Numbered from the stretch's first letter, positions 8,987 through 19,118 are shown. The stretch is DNA of 64,000 nucleotides from Legionellaceae bacterium UBA6148 (GCA_002423125.1 DIUW01000010.1:15176-79175), one strand, 5' to 3'. The notes: generated by a model not told the origin, from the sequence alone. Translations and numbers: made by a program.

Positions 8987-10333
8987 TTATTTTCCAATGC
9001 AAAAGGTTGAAAAAATTTCACCAAGTAAATCATCAGAAGTAAATTCACCCGTTATTGCACACAACTCATGGTGAGCGAGACGTAAATCGTCAGCAAGTAA
9101 TTCACCTGCACGATGATGTGTTAATTGGTGTAATCCTGTCGCTAAATACTCATTCGCTTTATCGAGCGCTTGAATATGACGCCGTCTCGCTAAAAATTGA
9201 CTTTCCGATGGTTGATAGCCGACAACCTCTTTGATTTTATTTTTCAATAGCGATAAACCATCGCCTTGTTTTGCTGATAAATAAATAGAATGTCCTTCGC
9301 ATTTAGGAGATTCGCCTAGGGTATCAATTTTATTAAAGATACGTATTATAGGTACATTAGGCGGAAGCTCAGCCTGAACCGCTTTATCCAGCAAAGTAGG
9401 ATCTTCAGGGTGATGTGTGTCGATCACTAATAAAACACAGTCTGCACGACGAAGCTCCACCCAAGCACGTTTTATCCCTTCTTTTTCAACCACATCATCA
9501 CTGTCACGCAGTCCCGCTGTATCAACAAGATGTAGAGGAATATCATCTAATAAAATATATTCTCGCATGACATCACGAGTCGTTCCCGCAACGTCGGTAA
9601 CAATGGCCACATCTCGCCCTGCCAACGCATTAATCAATGTTGATTTACCAGCGTTCGGTCGGCCAGCAATGACAAGAGATAACCCTTCGCGAATAATAGC
9701 GCCTTGATGAGCTTCCGCGCGGATGGTGTTGAGTATGGCGATAAGTTGTTGTAGTCGTGTGACAATTTTTCCATCGTTTAAAAAATCAATTTCCTCTTCA
9801 GGAAAATCGATAGCGGCCTCTGTTAATAAGCGCAATTGAACAATTTGATGATTAAATTGGTTAATTTTTTTAGAAAATTCACCTTGTAGTGATCGTACAG
9901 CCATACGAGCTGCTGTTAATGAATGAGCATGAATTAAATCAGCAATTGCCTCTGCTTGCGTTAAGTCCATTTTATCATTCAAAAATGCACGCTCTGAAAA
10001 TTCTCCTGGATTTGCGATTCTTGCACCTTTTTGAACGCACAACTGAACCAATTTATCTAAAACAATGGGCGATCCATGAACTTGCATTTCGACAATGTCT
10101 TCACCAGTAAAAGAATGAGGGGCTTTAAAAAACAGAGTAATGCCTTGATCGATTAATTCATTATTTTCATCATAAAATGAACGATAGTAAGCGACTCGAG
10201 GAGTATATGATTGATCACGGGAAAGTTGTAATGCGATAGAACATGCAGCTACGCCCGAAAGGCGAACAATACCAACCCCACCTCGTCCTGGTGGGGTTGC
10301 AATTGCAACAATGGTATCTTTCTTCTCACCCAT
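8987..10333 (-). CDS. mnmE: tRNA modification GTPase MnmE
   Basis: GTPase that, with MnmG, installs the cmnm5 group on U34 of certain tRNAs. It has 448 residues. A THF-binding N-terminal domain begins with the DTIVAIATPPGRGGVGIVRLSG motif. The G domain has GRPNAGKS near residue 223, DVAGTTRD, DTAGLRD and NKID. The C-terminal Cys-Ile-Gly-Lys motif is intact. It lies 3 bases downstream of yidC in the usual rpmH-rnpA-yidD-yidC-mnmE order. Confidence 0.98.
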   Translation of the reverse strand: MGEKKDTIVAIATPPGRGGVGIVRLSGVAACSIALQLSRDQSYTPRVAYYRSFYDENNELIDQGITLFFKAPHSFTGEDIVEMQVHGSPIVLDKLVQLCVQKGARIANPGEFSERAFLNDKMDLTQAEAIADLIHAHSLTAARMAVRSLQGEFSKKINQFNHQIVQLRLLTEAAIDFPEEEIDFLNDGKIVTRLQQLIAILNTIRAEAHQGAIIREGLSLVIAGRPNAGKSTLINALAGRDVAIVTDVAGTTRDVMREYILLDDIPLHLVDTAGLRDSDDVVEKEGIKRAWVELRRADCVLLVIDTHHPEDPTLLDKAVQAELPPNVPIIRIFNKIDTLGESPKCEGHSIYLSAKQGDGLSLLKNKIKEVVGYQPSESQFLARRRHIQALDKANEYLATGLHQLTHHRAGELLADDLRLAHHELCAITGEFTSDDLLGEIFSTFCIGK

Positions 10334-10336
10334 TAT

Positions 10337-12025
10337 TTATTTTGCAGGAATAAACTTAGTAGCAGGTTTGTCGTCGCTGAATTTCTGAGTAATATACCAC
10401 TGTTGCAAAATCGACAACGAATTATTCACGATCCAGTAAAGTACTAAACCAGCAGGGAATCCCCAGAATAATGCGGTAAAGAACACAGGTAAAAACATCA
10501 TAATTTTTGCCTGCATTGGGTCTGGTGGAGCTGGATTTAAACGCTGTTGAATCAACATGGTAGCCCCCATGATAATGGGCAAAACATGATATGGATCTGC
10601 TGCTGCCAAGTCATTAATCCATAAGATGAATGGCGCTTGACGTAAATCCACACTTTCAATTAACACCCAATACAGCGCGATAAAAACAGGTATCTGGATA
10701 ATAATAGGCAAACAACCACCTAATGGATTTATTTTTTCTTGGCGATAAAATTCCATCGTGGCTTGGCTCATCTTAGCCTTATCATCGCCATAACGCTCTC
10801 TCAAAGCCATAAGTTTAGGCTGAAGTCGTCGCATATTCGCCATCGATTTGTAACTGGTTGCCGATAGTTTATAAAAGGCAAGTTTAATCAATACGGTTAC
10901 CAATACAATTGACCAACCCCAATTTCCAACGACTGAGTGAATAGCACTCATTAATGAAAACAACATCGACGAAATAAACCATAGCCAACCGTAATCGACG
11001 GTTAAATCAAGTCCTGGAGATATCGCATGTAATACGTTTGAAATTTCAGGCCCTAAATATAATTTAGATCCAACAACTTGTTTTTGAGATGGGTTTAATT
11101 CTATTGCTTGGCTAACAGATCCAATCGTAAAATTATTGTCACTCGAACGAGTATAGAAACGTCCTGTTGATGTATCATCAGGAATCCATGCAGTTAAAAA
11201 ATAATGCTGCTGCATTGCAATCCATCCACCTTTAACATCGGTATCTAAATTTGTTTTAAGCATGTCTTTAAAACTTATTTTTTGATAACGATGAACCCCT
11301 GGACTTGAATACGATGCACCCGTGAATGATCCAACATGAAACATACTCGATTTGTCTTCTTGTGGATAACTTCGTAGTAGTTGCGTGTTCATATAACCTT
11401 TCCACGCACTGTTACTATTATTCATTAACTCATAATCAACATTGATTAAATAACTTCCGCGTGTAAAGACAAATCGCTTGGTAACCGTTACTCCATCCGC
11501 ATCATGCCCTTGTAAACGAACCACTAACTCCTTTTGATCAGAAGACAATGAATAGGTTGATTTTTCTGATTCAAAATCCAAAGCTAACGTTTTAATTACT
11601 TGATTTTGAACCGTAAAAAGACTGCTGTTGGCTACATACCGTTCTTCAGGATTATTTTGAAGCAAAACAAAAGGAGTGTTTTTATCCTGGATACTTGTCG
11701 GATAATGAAGTAACTCGGCTTTTACAATGTCACCTTGACGTAAATCAATCGAAAGATCGAGCACGTCAGTCACTACATGTATTACTTTAGATGGCGTGCT
11801 AGCTTCGGATTGATGCGTAGTAGCCAAGGGTTGATCAACAGACTCTTGAGTCTCTTTTTTCATCTCGGGCAACAATTGTCCGTCCGCCCCTATCGTAGGC
11901 GCCTTGTTTTCTGAAATATGCGCTACAGGAGCAGCAGACAGAGGATAATCTTTTTGCCAATCAGTCCATAATAAATAAGCAACTAAACCTAAGGCCGAAA
12001 ATAAAATAACTCGTCGAATATCCAT
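10337..12025 (-). CDS. yidC: membrane protein insertase YidC
   Basis: Inner-membrane insertase and chaperone that works alone or with SecYEG. It has 562 residues, as in gammaproteobacteria. An N-terminal membrane anchor (MDIRRVILFSALGLVAYLLW) is followed by a large periplasmic domain (about 60-340). The conserved five-helix core follows, including GWGWSIVLVTVLIKLAFYKL and the NPLGGCLP region. It overlaps yidD by one base. Confidence 0.98.
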   Translation of the reverse strand: MDIRRVILFSALGLVAYLLWTDWQKDYPLSAAPVAHISENKAPTIGADGQLLPEMKKETQESVDQPLATTHQSEASTPSKVIHVVTDVLDLSIDLRQGDIVKAELLHYPTSIQDKNTPFVLLQNNPEERYVANSSLFTVQNQVIKTLALDFESEKSTYSLSSDQKELVVRLQGHDADGVTVTKRFVFTRGSYLINVDYELMNNSNSAWKGYMNTQLLRSYPQEDKSSMFHVGSFTGASYSSPGVHRYQKISFKDMLKTNLDTDVKGGWIAMQQHYFLTAWIPDDTSTGRFYTRSSDNNFTIGSVSQAIELNPSQKQVVGSKLYLGPEISNVLHAISPGLDLTVDYGWLWFISSMLFSLMSAIHSVVGNWGWSIVLVTVLIKLAFYKLSATSYKSMANMRRLQPKLMALRERYGDDKAKMSQATMEFYRQEKINPLGGCLPIIIQIPVFIALYWVLIESVDLRQAPFILWINDLAAADPYHVLPIIMGATMLIQQRLNPAPPDPMQAKIMMFLPVFFTALFWGFPAGLVLYWIVNNSLSILQQWYITQKFSDDKPATKFIPAK

Positions 12026-12273
12026 TACACGTTCTCTTTATTGGGTAGTACAGGGTCATAGCCACCGCGGGACCAAGGATGGCACTTTAATAATCGGCAG
12101 CATGCAAAAAATAATCCTTTCAGCACACCATAGTGTTTCAATGCATCTAAAGCATAGTGGGAGCAGCTGGGATGAAATCGGCAACATGATCCAAGCCATG
12201 GGCTGATCACGTATTGATAAGATCGGATTGTAAAACAAATTATATTACGTATTATCCTAATAATTTGCCCCAT
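12025..12273 (-). CDS. yidD: membrane protein insertion efficiency factor YidD
   Basis: Small membrane-associated protein of 82 residues. It carries the family hallmark of closely spaced cysteines in CRFHPSCSHYALDAL and the HPWSRGGYDPV motif. It overlaps rnpA upstream by 22 bases and yidC downstream by one, so the block is probably translated as a coupled unit. Confidence 0.95.
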   Translation of the reverse strand: MGQIIRIIRNIICFTIRSYQYVISPWLGSCCRFHPSCSHYALDALKHYGVLKGLFFACCRLLKCHPWSRGGYDPVLPNKENV

Positions 12274-12584
12274 ACCCCATTCATATGAGCAATCAATGTT
12301 GACGTTTGAACGCTCGCTGCTCCACGCTTTGCTAAAATAACAATATCAACAGAAGGTAACTTTGCTTTACGAAATGTTTCCCGCAACAGACGCTTTAACC
12401 GATTTCGGTCATGGGATTTAGAAACCATTTTTTTTGATATTGCTAAACCCAAGCGTGCATGTCCAATTGCATTATCTCGATACAAAACAATAAACGCTGA
12501 AGTTCCTAACCGAGTCGCCTCTTTGAATACAGCGTCGTATTCAAACTTGTTCAGTAAACGTTTTGTTTTGGGGAAATCATTCAC
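12252..12584 (-). CDS. rnpA: ribonuclease P protein component
   Basis: Protein subunit of RNase P, which matures tRNA 5' ends. It has 110 residues. The RNR signature is seen in KSHDRNRLKRLLRETFR, and the N-terminus has the usual LNKFEYDAVFKEATR-type segment. Its start is adjacent to the rpmH stop, the near-universal rpmH-rnpA arrangement. Confidence 0.96.
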   Translation of the reverse strand: MNDFPKTKRLLNKFEYDAVFKEATRLGTSAFIVLYRDNAIGHARLGLAISKKMVSKSHDRNRLKRLLRETFRKAKLPSVDIVILAKRGAASVQTSTLIAHMNGVWGKLLG

Positions 12585-12719
12585 TTAAGCAGATAAACAC
12601 TTACGGCCTTTAGCTCGACGTCGTTTAATGACCAATCGACCACCGCGTGTTGCCATGCGTGCTCGAAATCCGTGATCTCGTTTGCGTTTTAAATTACTGG
12701 GTTGGAAGGTACGTTTCAT
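12585..12719 (-). CDS. rpmH: 50S ribosomal protein L34
   Basis: 44-residue basic ribosomal protein beginning MKRTFQPSNLKRKRDHGFRA. A longer frame opens 63 bases upstream. The family always begins at MKRT, so the start is set at 12719. It marks the left border of the origin region and is transcribed away from it. Confidence 0.97.
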   Translation of the reverse strand: MKRTFQPSNLKRKRDHGFRARMATRGGRLVIKRRRAKGRKCLSA

Positions 12720-12833
12720 GATGAACCTGTTATCAAATTTTTTAGAGTTGGCAATAATATGAAGTTTTTTATTTATTGTCAATGAGAACTGTTGTTTTAA
12801 TCAGATATTATTTTGAGCACGTGTTTTGCTACA

Positions 12834-13232
12834 GCATTATTATAAATAAATCTTTAAATATTTAACCTATATTTGTTATAAGCGAGTGCAAGCCTGTTTG
12901 TTATCATGAAATTATTTTTTTTATCATCAAGTTACCGTTATTTTATCTTGTTAGTAAAGCCTGTTTTTAGATAAGAGCATTTTCTGGATATGTTTTGTTT
13001 GCTTTATATTTAGGCAAGTTTAATGGGTTATTCTACATTTATTCATTGTTCTATTCCCACCTTATCCAGAGGATTACGTCTTTCCGAATGAATTAAATTT
13101 TCAAAAATGACCCCTATTGAATAGTGAATGGACTTGAATACTCGGAGTTTTAATGTGCCAAATTTAAAAATTTGAACATCAAGTCAATAATGTTTTTTTT
13201 TGGAGCATTGTCTTTTGCCTATCGAAAATGAG
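12834..13232 (+). repeat. oriC direct repeat, copy A
   Basis: Starts with ATTATTATAAATAAATC followed by TTTAAATATTTAAC and ends near TATCGAAAATGAG. Ordered landmarks shared with copy B are AAATCTTTAAATATTTAAC, GTTATAAG/ATTATAAG, GCCTGTTTG/TCTGTTTG, a run before GTTAC, CTTGTTAGTAAA, GGATA, TTGTTCTATTCC, and the terminal ATCGAAAATG. The copies are clearly diverged between these blocks. Confidence 0.6.
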
Positions 13233-13243
13233 TTTTTTGCTCG

Positions 13244-13606
13244 ATATTATTATAATAAATCTTTAAATATTTAACTTACTCTTATTATAAGGCCATGAAA
13301 ATCTGTTTGTAATCGTATTAATTATTTTAAAATTAATAGGTTACGACTTATTTAGCTTGTTAGTAAACCCTGCCTTTAATGACGAATAGATTATGGATAA
13401 CATGACTACTATCGTATACTGTCTACTTATTATATGCTTGTTCTATTCCTTGTACCCAAGTTATACATGAGTTATATACCCATCGGAAATGAAGATACTG
13501 GATCTAATATCTTAATCTGATGTAAAATTTGCTGTTTTGTACTCGATGTTCAAGTTTTTAATGGTTGAATTTTTAGAACATCGAGTTATACCCATCGAAA
13601 ATGGGT
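13244..13606 (+). repeat. oriC direct repeat, copy B
   Basis: Second copy of the origin repeat, offset by about 410 bases, carrying the same landmarks in the same order. It ends in ACCCAT-cgaaa-ATGGGT (13590-13606), a small inverted repeat directly upstream of dnaA. A related CATCGGAAATG occurs at 13480. Confidence 0.6.
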
Positions 13607-13639
13607 CTATATTGAGTCAGTCATTTTGAGGAGTTGTTT

Positions 13640-15013
13640 GTGTCGCTTGATGTTTGGCAACAATGTCTTGGGTTGTTAAAGGAAGAATTTCCTGCTCAAC
13701 AGTACAATACTTGGTTGCGCCCTTTACAAATTGAAATGGAAGACAGTCATCTGATTTTATTGGCCCCTAATCGATTTGTATCGGAGTGGGTTGAAAAGCA
13801 TTTTTTTCATCGGATTAAAGAATTGGTCGCCCAAATTAGTTCTAATACGATTCCTCGAGTTAGTATTTCCGTTGGCAATAAAACGAATCAATCCACGATT
13901 ACCTCTTCTGCTAAAATGTCTTCCGATACAGCATCAACACCTGTAAGTGCTGTTATGCATAAAGTTATTGATCATTACAAAACGAGTTTTGTGAATAAAA
14001 ATTTAACGTTTGCTACGTACGTGGAAGGAAACTCAAATCAGCTGCCAAAAGAGGCTGCTCGTTTAGTAGCTGAACACATTCCAGGACAGGATCCTTCTGC
14101 TCACAACCCTTTATTTATTTATGGAGGTGTGGGTTTAGGTAAAACACACTTAATGCACGCTATTGGTAATCGAATTTTAGAAATTAATCCTGATGCAAAG
14201 GTTTTATATCTTCATTCAGAGCGATTTGTGGCTGATATGGTTAAAGCCTTACAAACCAATGCGATTAATGAATTTAAGCGATTTTATCGATCGTTGGATG
14301 CTTTATTAATTGATGATATACAATTTTTTGCTGGAAAAGATCGATCGCAAGAAGAATTCTTCCATACTTTTAATGCGTTACTTGAAGGGCAGCAACAAAT
14401 TGTTTTAACGAGTGATCGCTATCCCAAAGAAATTGAAGGGGTTGAAGAACGACTCAAATCTCGTTTTGGATGGGGGTTGACTGTTGTTGTGGAACCTCCT
14501 GAATTAGAAACACGAGTTGCTATTTTACTGAGTAAAGCCGCGCTCTCTAACATTGAACTTCCTTATGAAGTTGCTTTTTTTATTGCCAAACGGATCCGAT
14601 CGAATGTCAGAGAACTTGAAGGCGCTCTGCGTCGTGTTATTGCTAATGCCCAATTTACTGGCAAATCAATTACCATAGATTTTGTCTCGGATGCACTTCG
14701 CGACTTATTAGCATTACAAGATAAGCTTGTTACGTTAGATAATATTCAAAAAACGGTTGCGGAATATTACAAAGTTAAAGTTGCTGATATGGTATCGAAG
14801 CGTCGTAGCCGATCCATCGCCCGCCCTCGCCAAATGGCAATGGCGATGGCAAAAGAGCTGACGAATCATAGCTTACCTGAAATTGGTGATAATTTTGGTG
14901 GTCGAGATCATACGACGGTTATTCATGCTTGTCGGAAAATCAAGGAATTGATTGCTGAGGGCGGGGAGTTTTCTGAGGATTACAAAAACTTACTACGTAC
15001 CCTTTCTTCATAA
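13640..15013 (+). CDS. dnaA: chromosomal replication initiator DnaA
   Basis: AAA+ initiator that binds oriC. It has 457 residues from GTG at 13640. GAGGAG sits 6 bases before this GTG, whereas the upstream in-frame TTG (13634) touches the Shine-Dalgarno sequence. The resulting MSLDVWQQC matches the family N-terminus. Walker A is GGVGLGKTH (near residue 165) and Walker B is ALLIDDIQFF. The C-terminal DnaA-box-binding signature GGRDHTTVIHACRKI is intact. Confidence 0.98.
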   Translation: MSLDVWQQCLGLLKEEFPAQQYNTWLRPLQIEMEDSHLILLAPNRFVSEWVEKHFFHRIKELVAQISSNTIPRVSISVGNKTNQSTITSSAKMSSDTASTPVSAVMHKVIDHYKTSFVNKNLTFATYVEGNSNQLPKEAARLVAEHIPGQDPSAHNPLFIYGGVGLGKTHLMHAIGNRILEINPDAKVLYLHSERFVADMVKALQTNAINEFKRFYRSLDALLIDDIQFFAGKDRSQEEFFHTFNALLEGQQQIVLTSDRYPKEIEGVEERLKSRFGWGLTVVVEPPELETRVAILLSKAALSNIELPYEVAFFIAKRIRSNVRELEGALRRVIANAQFTGKSITIDFVSDALRDLLALQDKLVTLDNIQKTVAEYYKVKVADMVSKRRSRSIARPRQMAMAMAKELTNHSLPEIGDNFGGRDHTTVIHACRKIKELIAEGGEFSEDYKNLLRTLSS

Positions 15014-15044
15014 TCCTGAAATTTTAGGATAGTAGGAGCTATAC

Positions 15045-16151
15045 ATGTTTGAACTAACCAGTAGTAAGCAACAATTGCTAACGCCCTTATTGACTGTGGC
15101 TGGTGCGGTTGATAAAAAACAACCTCATGCCATATTATCAAATATTTTAATGAATTTATCGGATAATTGTTTGACGTTGACTGCCACGGATTTAGAAATT
15201 GAAATTACGGCATCGATTTCATGTATAACCTATAATCAATCAGGTTCAGTTACTGTCCCTGCAAAAAAAATGGTTGATATCATTCGTTCATTAGACGAGG
15301 ATGCCAATCCAACTATTTCGTATCATGATGGTATCCTTGCAATTAAAGTGGGGCGGTCGCAATTTAAATTAGCGACTCTTCCTTCCACGGATTATCCAAG
15401 TAATCAAGATGAACCGAATGATATTAAATTTAGTATTCAACGTACTGTTTTACTTCATTTATTTCAATCAACTCATTTTGCCTTAACGCAACACGATGTC
15501 CGATTTTTTTTAAATGGTTTGCTTTTAGAGCTTGATCCAAAATCCATTTCGGTTGTTGCGACGGATGGACATCGTATGGCAATTTCTCGTTCTTTGTTGG
15601 ATCATGGAAATCAACATCACCGTTTACTTATACCGCGCAAAGGTGTTCAAGAGTTATTACGTTTATTGGGGCACATTGAAGATGACGTTGTCACCATTTC
15701 TGCGGGCAAAAATCATTTCAAATTAGTCAGTCAACAATACACTATTGTTACAAAATTGATTGAAGCTAGATTTCCGGTTTATACAAAGGTCATTCCTAAA
15801 GATCAGGATAAGCATGTGATTGTTGATCGTGATTTACTTAAAAGGGCTCTCGGTAGAATCATGATTTTAGCAAATGAAAAATTGAGAGCAATTACGTTAT
15901 TGATTCAACCAAACCAATTAACGTTGATAGCGAATAACCAACAAAAAGAAGAAGCGGTCGAAGATATTATGGCTCAGACGGAAGGTGCTGATCTTGAGAT
16001 TAGTATTAATGCGAGTTATTTATTTGACGTACTTAATTACATCGATGGAAACTCTGTTCGACTTTCGTTTTCTGATACGAATAATAGTATTTTAGTAGAG
16101 TCTCTTCAGGACCCGCTCTACCAATATATTATTATGCCGATGAAGAGATGA
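15045..16151 (+). CDS. dnaN: DNA polymerase III beta sliding clamp
   Basis: Processivity clamp of 368 residues, three-domain family length. It has the N-terminal LTPLLTVAGAVDKKQPHAIL segment, the TDGHRMAISR motif in domain 2 and the C-terminal YQYIIMPMKR. It follows dnaA by 31 bases and overlaps recF by 4 (ATGA). Confidence 0.98.
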   Translation: MFELTSSKQQLLTPLLTVAGAVDKKQPHAILSNILMNLSDNCLTLTATDLEIEITASISCITYNQSGSVTVPAKKMVDIIRSLDEDANPTISYHDGILAIKVGRSQFKLATLPSTDYPSNQDEPNDIKFSIQRTVLLHLFQSTHFALTQHDVRFFLNGLLLELDPKSISVVATDGHRMAISRSLLDHGNQHHRLLIPRKGVQELLRLLGHIEDDVVTISAGKNHFKLVSQQYTIVTKLIEARFPVYTKVIPKDQDKHVIVDRDLLKRALGRIMILANEKLRAITLLIQPNQLTLIANNQQKEEAVEDIMAQTEGADLEISINASYLFDVLNYIDGNSVRLSFSDTNNSILVESLQDPLYQYIIMPMKR

Positions 16152-17203
16152 GTGTTTATCAGCTGAATATTCATAGTTTACGTAATATTAATCATATAAA
16201 ATTATCCCTTCATCCTTTATTTAATGTATTTTATGGCAATAATGGCAGTGGAAAAACATCTCTTTTAGAAGCTATTTACTTATTGTCTGCAGGGTATTCA
16301 TTTAAAACACGTGATACGATACCTTTAGTTCGCTATGGCGATCCTCATCTTACGGTTTTTGCACGAACATTTAATGATGAAACCATTAGTCTTAGAAAAA
16401 CGATTTCTGGACCAACACACGTTAAACTCAATGCTCAACCCTGTAAAAACAGTAGTATTCTCGCGCGCTTTATTCCCTGCCAGGTTTTTTATCAAGATGT
16501 TTTTCAGATCATTGATGCGGGACCTTCCGTGCGTAGGAGTTTGTTGGATTGGGGAGTGTTTCACGTGAAACATGAGTATCATGCGCTGTGGCAAGATTAC
16601 CGCCAGGTACTTAAACAACGTAATGCCTTGCTGCGTCGCCAAGCTGGTAGAAAAGATGTTGTGCCTTGGAATCATCAACTTGTTCGATTAGCTGAAGAAT
16701 TGGATCAGTCCAGACAGCTGTATTTTAAAGAGTGGGAATTGAGTTTTCAATGGTATCTAGCACAATTGAGTGATGTCGAATGTAAAATTGACTACTACCG
16801 AGGTTGGCGATCGCGTAATGAAGACTCTCTAGCGGTGATACTTGAAGAACAGTTTAACTCTGATTGCCAGCGTCAATATACACAATCCGGTGCCCATCAG
16901 GCGGATATTCGTATCGAAACGATAAATGCAACTGCAAAACAAGGTTTATCACGAGGCCAACAAAAAATAATATTAATTGCATTGAAACTTGCGCAAGGTC
17001 ATTTGCTTAAAAAAAATTGCATGTATCTATTTGATGATCTTACTTCAGAGCTCGATAAAGATCATGTCAATCAATTAGTTCATTGTTTAAAATCAGTAAA
17101 CGGCCAGAAAATAATCACAGTCTTAGATCCTCAATGGGTTGAACCCTTGTTGAGTACGAGTGATGTTGATTATTTTAATATTGTAGATGGATACCTCACT
17201 TGA
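16148..17203 (+). CDS. recF: DNA replication/repair ATPase RecF
   Basis: SMC-like ATPase that helps load RecA at single-strand gaps. It has 351 residues. Walker A is GNNGSGKTSLLEA, the signature region is LSRGQQKIILIALKLAQG, and Walker B is YLFDDLTSELD. It is translationally coupled to dnaN and followed immediately by aroE. Confidence 0.97.
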   Translation: MSVYQLNIHSLRNINHIKLSLHPLFNVFYGNNGSGKTSLLEAIYLLSAGYSFKTRDTIPLVRYGDPHLTVFARTFNDETISLRKTISGPTHVKLNAQPCKNSSILARFIPCQVFYQDVFQIIDAGPSVRRSLLDWGVFHVKHEYHALWQDYRQVLKQRNALLRRQAGRKDVVPWNHQLVRLAEELDQSRQLYFKEWELSFQWYLAQLSDVECKIDYYRGWRSRNEDSLAVILEEQFNSDCQRQYTQSGAHQADIRIETINATAKQGLSRGQQKIILIALKLAQGHLLKKNCMYLFDDLTSELDKDHVNQLVHCLKSVNGQKIITVLDPQWVEPLLSTSDVDYFNIVDGYLT

Positions 17204-18006
17204 ACATTAGGCATAGAAAAAATGTATACGCTGTTATGGGTAATCCAATTGCTCATAGTTTATCTCCAGAAATTCACGAATTATTTGCTGAGCAAACGGG
17301 AGTATTGCTTTGTTATGAAAAAATAGAAGCATCCGTGTTACGCTTTGAAGATAAAGTAGCAGATTTTTTCAGTCAAGGTGGTAGGGGATTGAATATTACG
17401 TTGCCGTTTAAAGAGCGGGCGTACACTATGGCACAAGTGAAATCTGCTCGATGTCAGGAAGCGGGTGCCGCAAACACATTATGGATAAATAGGGGCATAT
17501 TGCACGCCGATAATACCGATGGGGTGGGGTTGTTACGAGATTTAAGTCGCCATTTTCATTTGGCGAATAAAACCATTGTGCTAATCGGTGCGGGTGGCGC
17601 TGCACGTGGCATTATTGGTGCTTTATTACAAGAAAATCCGGCCCAACTTATTATCAGTAATCGTTCGATTGAGAAAGCCAACGCGCTTCAACAGATATTT
17701 CCTACAGTCATCACGCATCGTTTTGAAGAGTTAACAAAATCATACGATATTATCATTAATGCGACCTCTGCTAGTCTTGATGATAAACATCTGCCACTAC
17801 CAAAAACGATTCTTGCCAATCATCCTTTTTGTTATGATTTAGCTTATACCGGCGGTGGTATCACGCCCTTTGTACAATGGGCTCGATCGCAAGGATCTGA
17901 GGCGATTGATGGAATAGGTATGTTGATTGAACAAGCGGCCGAATCATTTTTTATCTGGCATGGAGTTATGCCAGATACCTCAGTGATTAACCTATCGATG
18001 GATTAA
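17200..18006 (+). CDS. aroE: shikimate dehydrogenase
   Basis: NADPH-dependent reduction of 3-dehydroshikimate in aromatic amino-acid synthesis. It has 268 residues. Motifs are GNPIAHSLSP, NITLPFKE (catalytic Lys), DNTDGVG and the GAGGAARG nucleotide loop. The start is TTG at 17200, overlapping the recF stop as TTGA. The next ATG would remove the first strand. Its position after recF is uncommon and suggests co-transcription with the dnaA operon. Confidence 0.95.
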   Translation: MNIRHRKNVYAVMGNPIAHSLSPEIHELFAEQTGVLLCYEKIEASVLRFEDKVADFFSQGGRGLNITLPFKERAYTMAQVKSARCQEAGAANTLWINRGILHADNTDGVGLLRDLSRHFHLANKTIVLIGAGGAARGIIGALLQENPAQLIISNRSIEKANALQQIFPTVITHRFEELTKSYDIIINATSASLDDKHLPLPKTILANHPFCYDLAYTGGGITPFVQWARSQGSEAIDGIGMLIEQAAESFFIWHGVMPDTSVINLSMD

Positions 18007-18008
18007 AT

Positions 18009-19118
18009 TTATGCAAAAAAAGCAGTGATTTCGCCATATTGTGACATAGTATCTTTGTAGCCTATTTCTATTAATTGTTCCGTGAATTCTTTTTCAAATA
18101 ACAAGAAACTTAATAAATCACCGGAATGCTGGCCGGCTCCCATTGCATTCAATAACATGCGCAATATGCGAGGCATTGCCTGATAATGATCTTGGGCTAT
18201 TGCCGCCATGCTTGCACTGGGGCGTAAATAAAGTGTCTCAACGGGTCGCCAAGGGGATTTTCGCTTATTCCAGATAGATAATAAGCGCGCAATTTCATTC
18301 ATGCGGTTAACGGTTTCAATGTCTCGATCAAGATTGTCTAAAAATAGACCATTAAGCATATTACCCAGCACTTGAGCAAATCCTACCTCATCATCACCCA
18401 TATTTTCTGGATTTGTTGCTGTGAACAATTGTCGAGTTCCAATAATAAGAACTTTATTCACATTAAATCGAATTGCACCACGAAGCGGGGAACTTAATCC
18501 AACGCTTCCATCGCCATAATGTTTATCGTTAATCTTAACAACAGGAAAAAAAAGAGGGAGTGCCGTTGAGGCAAGGACATGCTCTTTATTAATGATTGCC
18601 GGTTGACTTACATGGCGCGGGTAAGACCAATCTTCGAACTTTGGTTGGTGGTGTTGATAAAATGATACAGTTTGTTGTGTTTCATAGCAGTTAGCAAGTA
18701 CTTCCATTGTTTCCAAACGATTTTCAACAATATTTTCACTTATTCTTTCGAAATTAATGTTGGTGGTAATAAAATCATTTAAGGGTGCTGTATCCAGTAA
18801 AAATCCTGATTGACGCTGTTTTATTAAAAAATGGGTTAGGTTACGAAGTACGGATTTTCCAAGTTCATAGTTACTGGTATTAAATATGTGATGGCAATGG
18901 ATATTGGACCACAAGGTCTCAAGTTTATCGATACCTGTTGAGAAATTATCAGCATGTTGTGCAAGAATACTAGCATTGATACATCCAACACTCACTCCGC
19001 TCACCATTGAAAAAGGAAGATTCTTAACTTGCAGAATTTCACCAATGGCTTTAAGAACACCTGCTTGATACGCCCCTCTTGCTCCGCCGCCAGCTAAATA
19101 AAGTGCAATTTTTGCCAT
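18009..19118 (-). CDS. patatin-like phospholipase
   Basis: Predicted Ser-Asp lipid acyl hydrolase of 369 residues. The oxyanion loop is AGGGARGAYQAGVL (residues 9-22), the nucleophile elbow is SGVSVGCINAS, and the catalytic Asp lies in GDGSVG near residue 180. There is no signal peptide. Many Legionellales carry several patatin-like proteins, some of them secreted effectors, but nothing here proves secretion. It is convergent with aroE and divergent from the next gene. Confidence 0.92.
   Translation of the reverse strand: MAKIALYLAGGGARGAYQAGVLKAIGEILQVKNLPFSMVSGVSVGCINASILAQHADNFSTGIDKLETLWSNIHCHHIFNTSNYELGKSVLRNLTHFLIKQRQSGFLLDTAPLNDFITTNINFERISENIVENRLETMEVLANCYETQQTVSFYQHHQPKFEDWSYPRHVSQPAIINKEHVLASTALPLFFPVVKINDKHYGDGSVGLSSPLRGAIRFNVNKVLIIGTRQLFTATNPENMGDDEVGFAQVLGNMLNGLFLDNLDRDIETVNRMNEIARLLSIWNKRKSPWRPVETLYLRPSASMAAIAQDHYQAMPRILRMLLNAMGAGQHSGDLLSFLLFEKEFTEQLIEIGYKDTMSQYGEITAFFA

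Larger units (their letters stand above)
12720..13639. other. candidate chromosomal replication origin (oriC)
   Basis: Gene-free, AT-rich 0.9 kb between rpmH and dnaA, the classic oriC setting. DnaA-box-like nonamers with one mismatch to TTATNCACA are TTATCCAGA (13062-13070, plus) and TTATCCATA (13392-13400, minus). Weaker ones include TTATACATG at 13461. No perfect box was found. An AT-rich stretch at about 13310-13350 could be the unwinding element. It also holds the divergent promoters of rpmH and dnaA. Confidence 0.65.
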
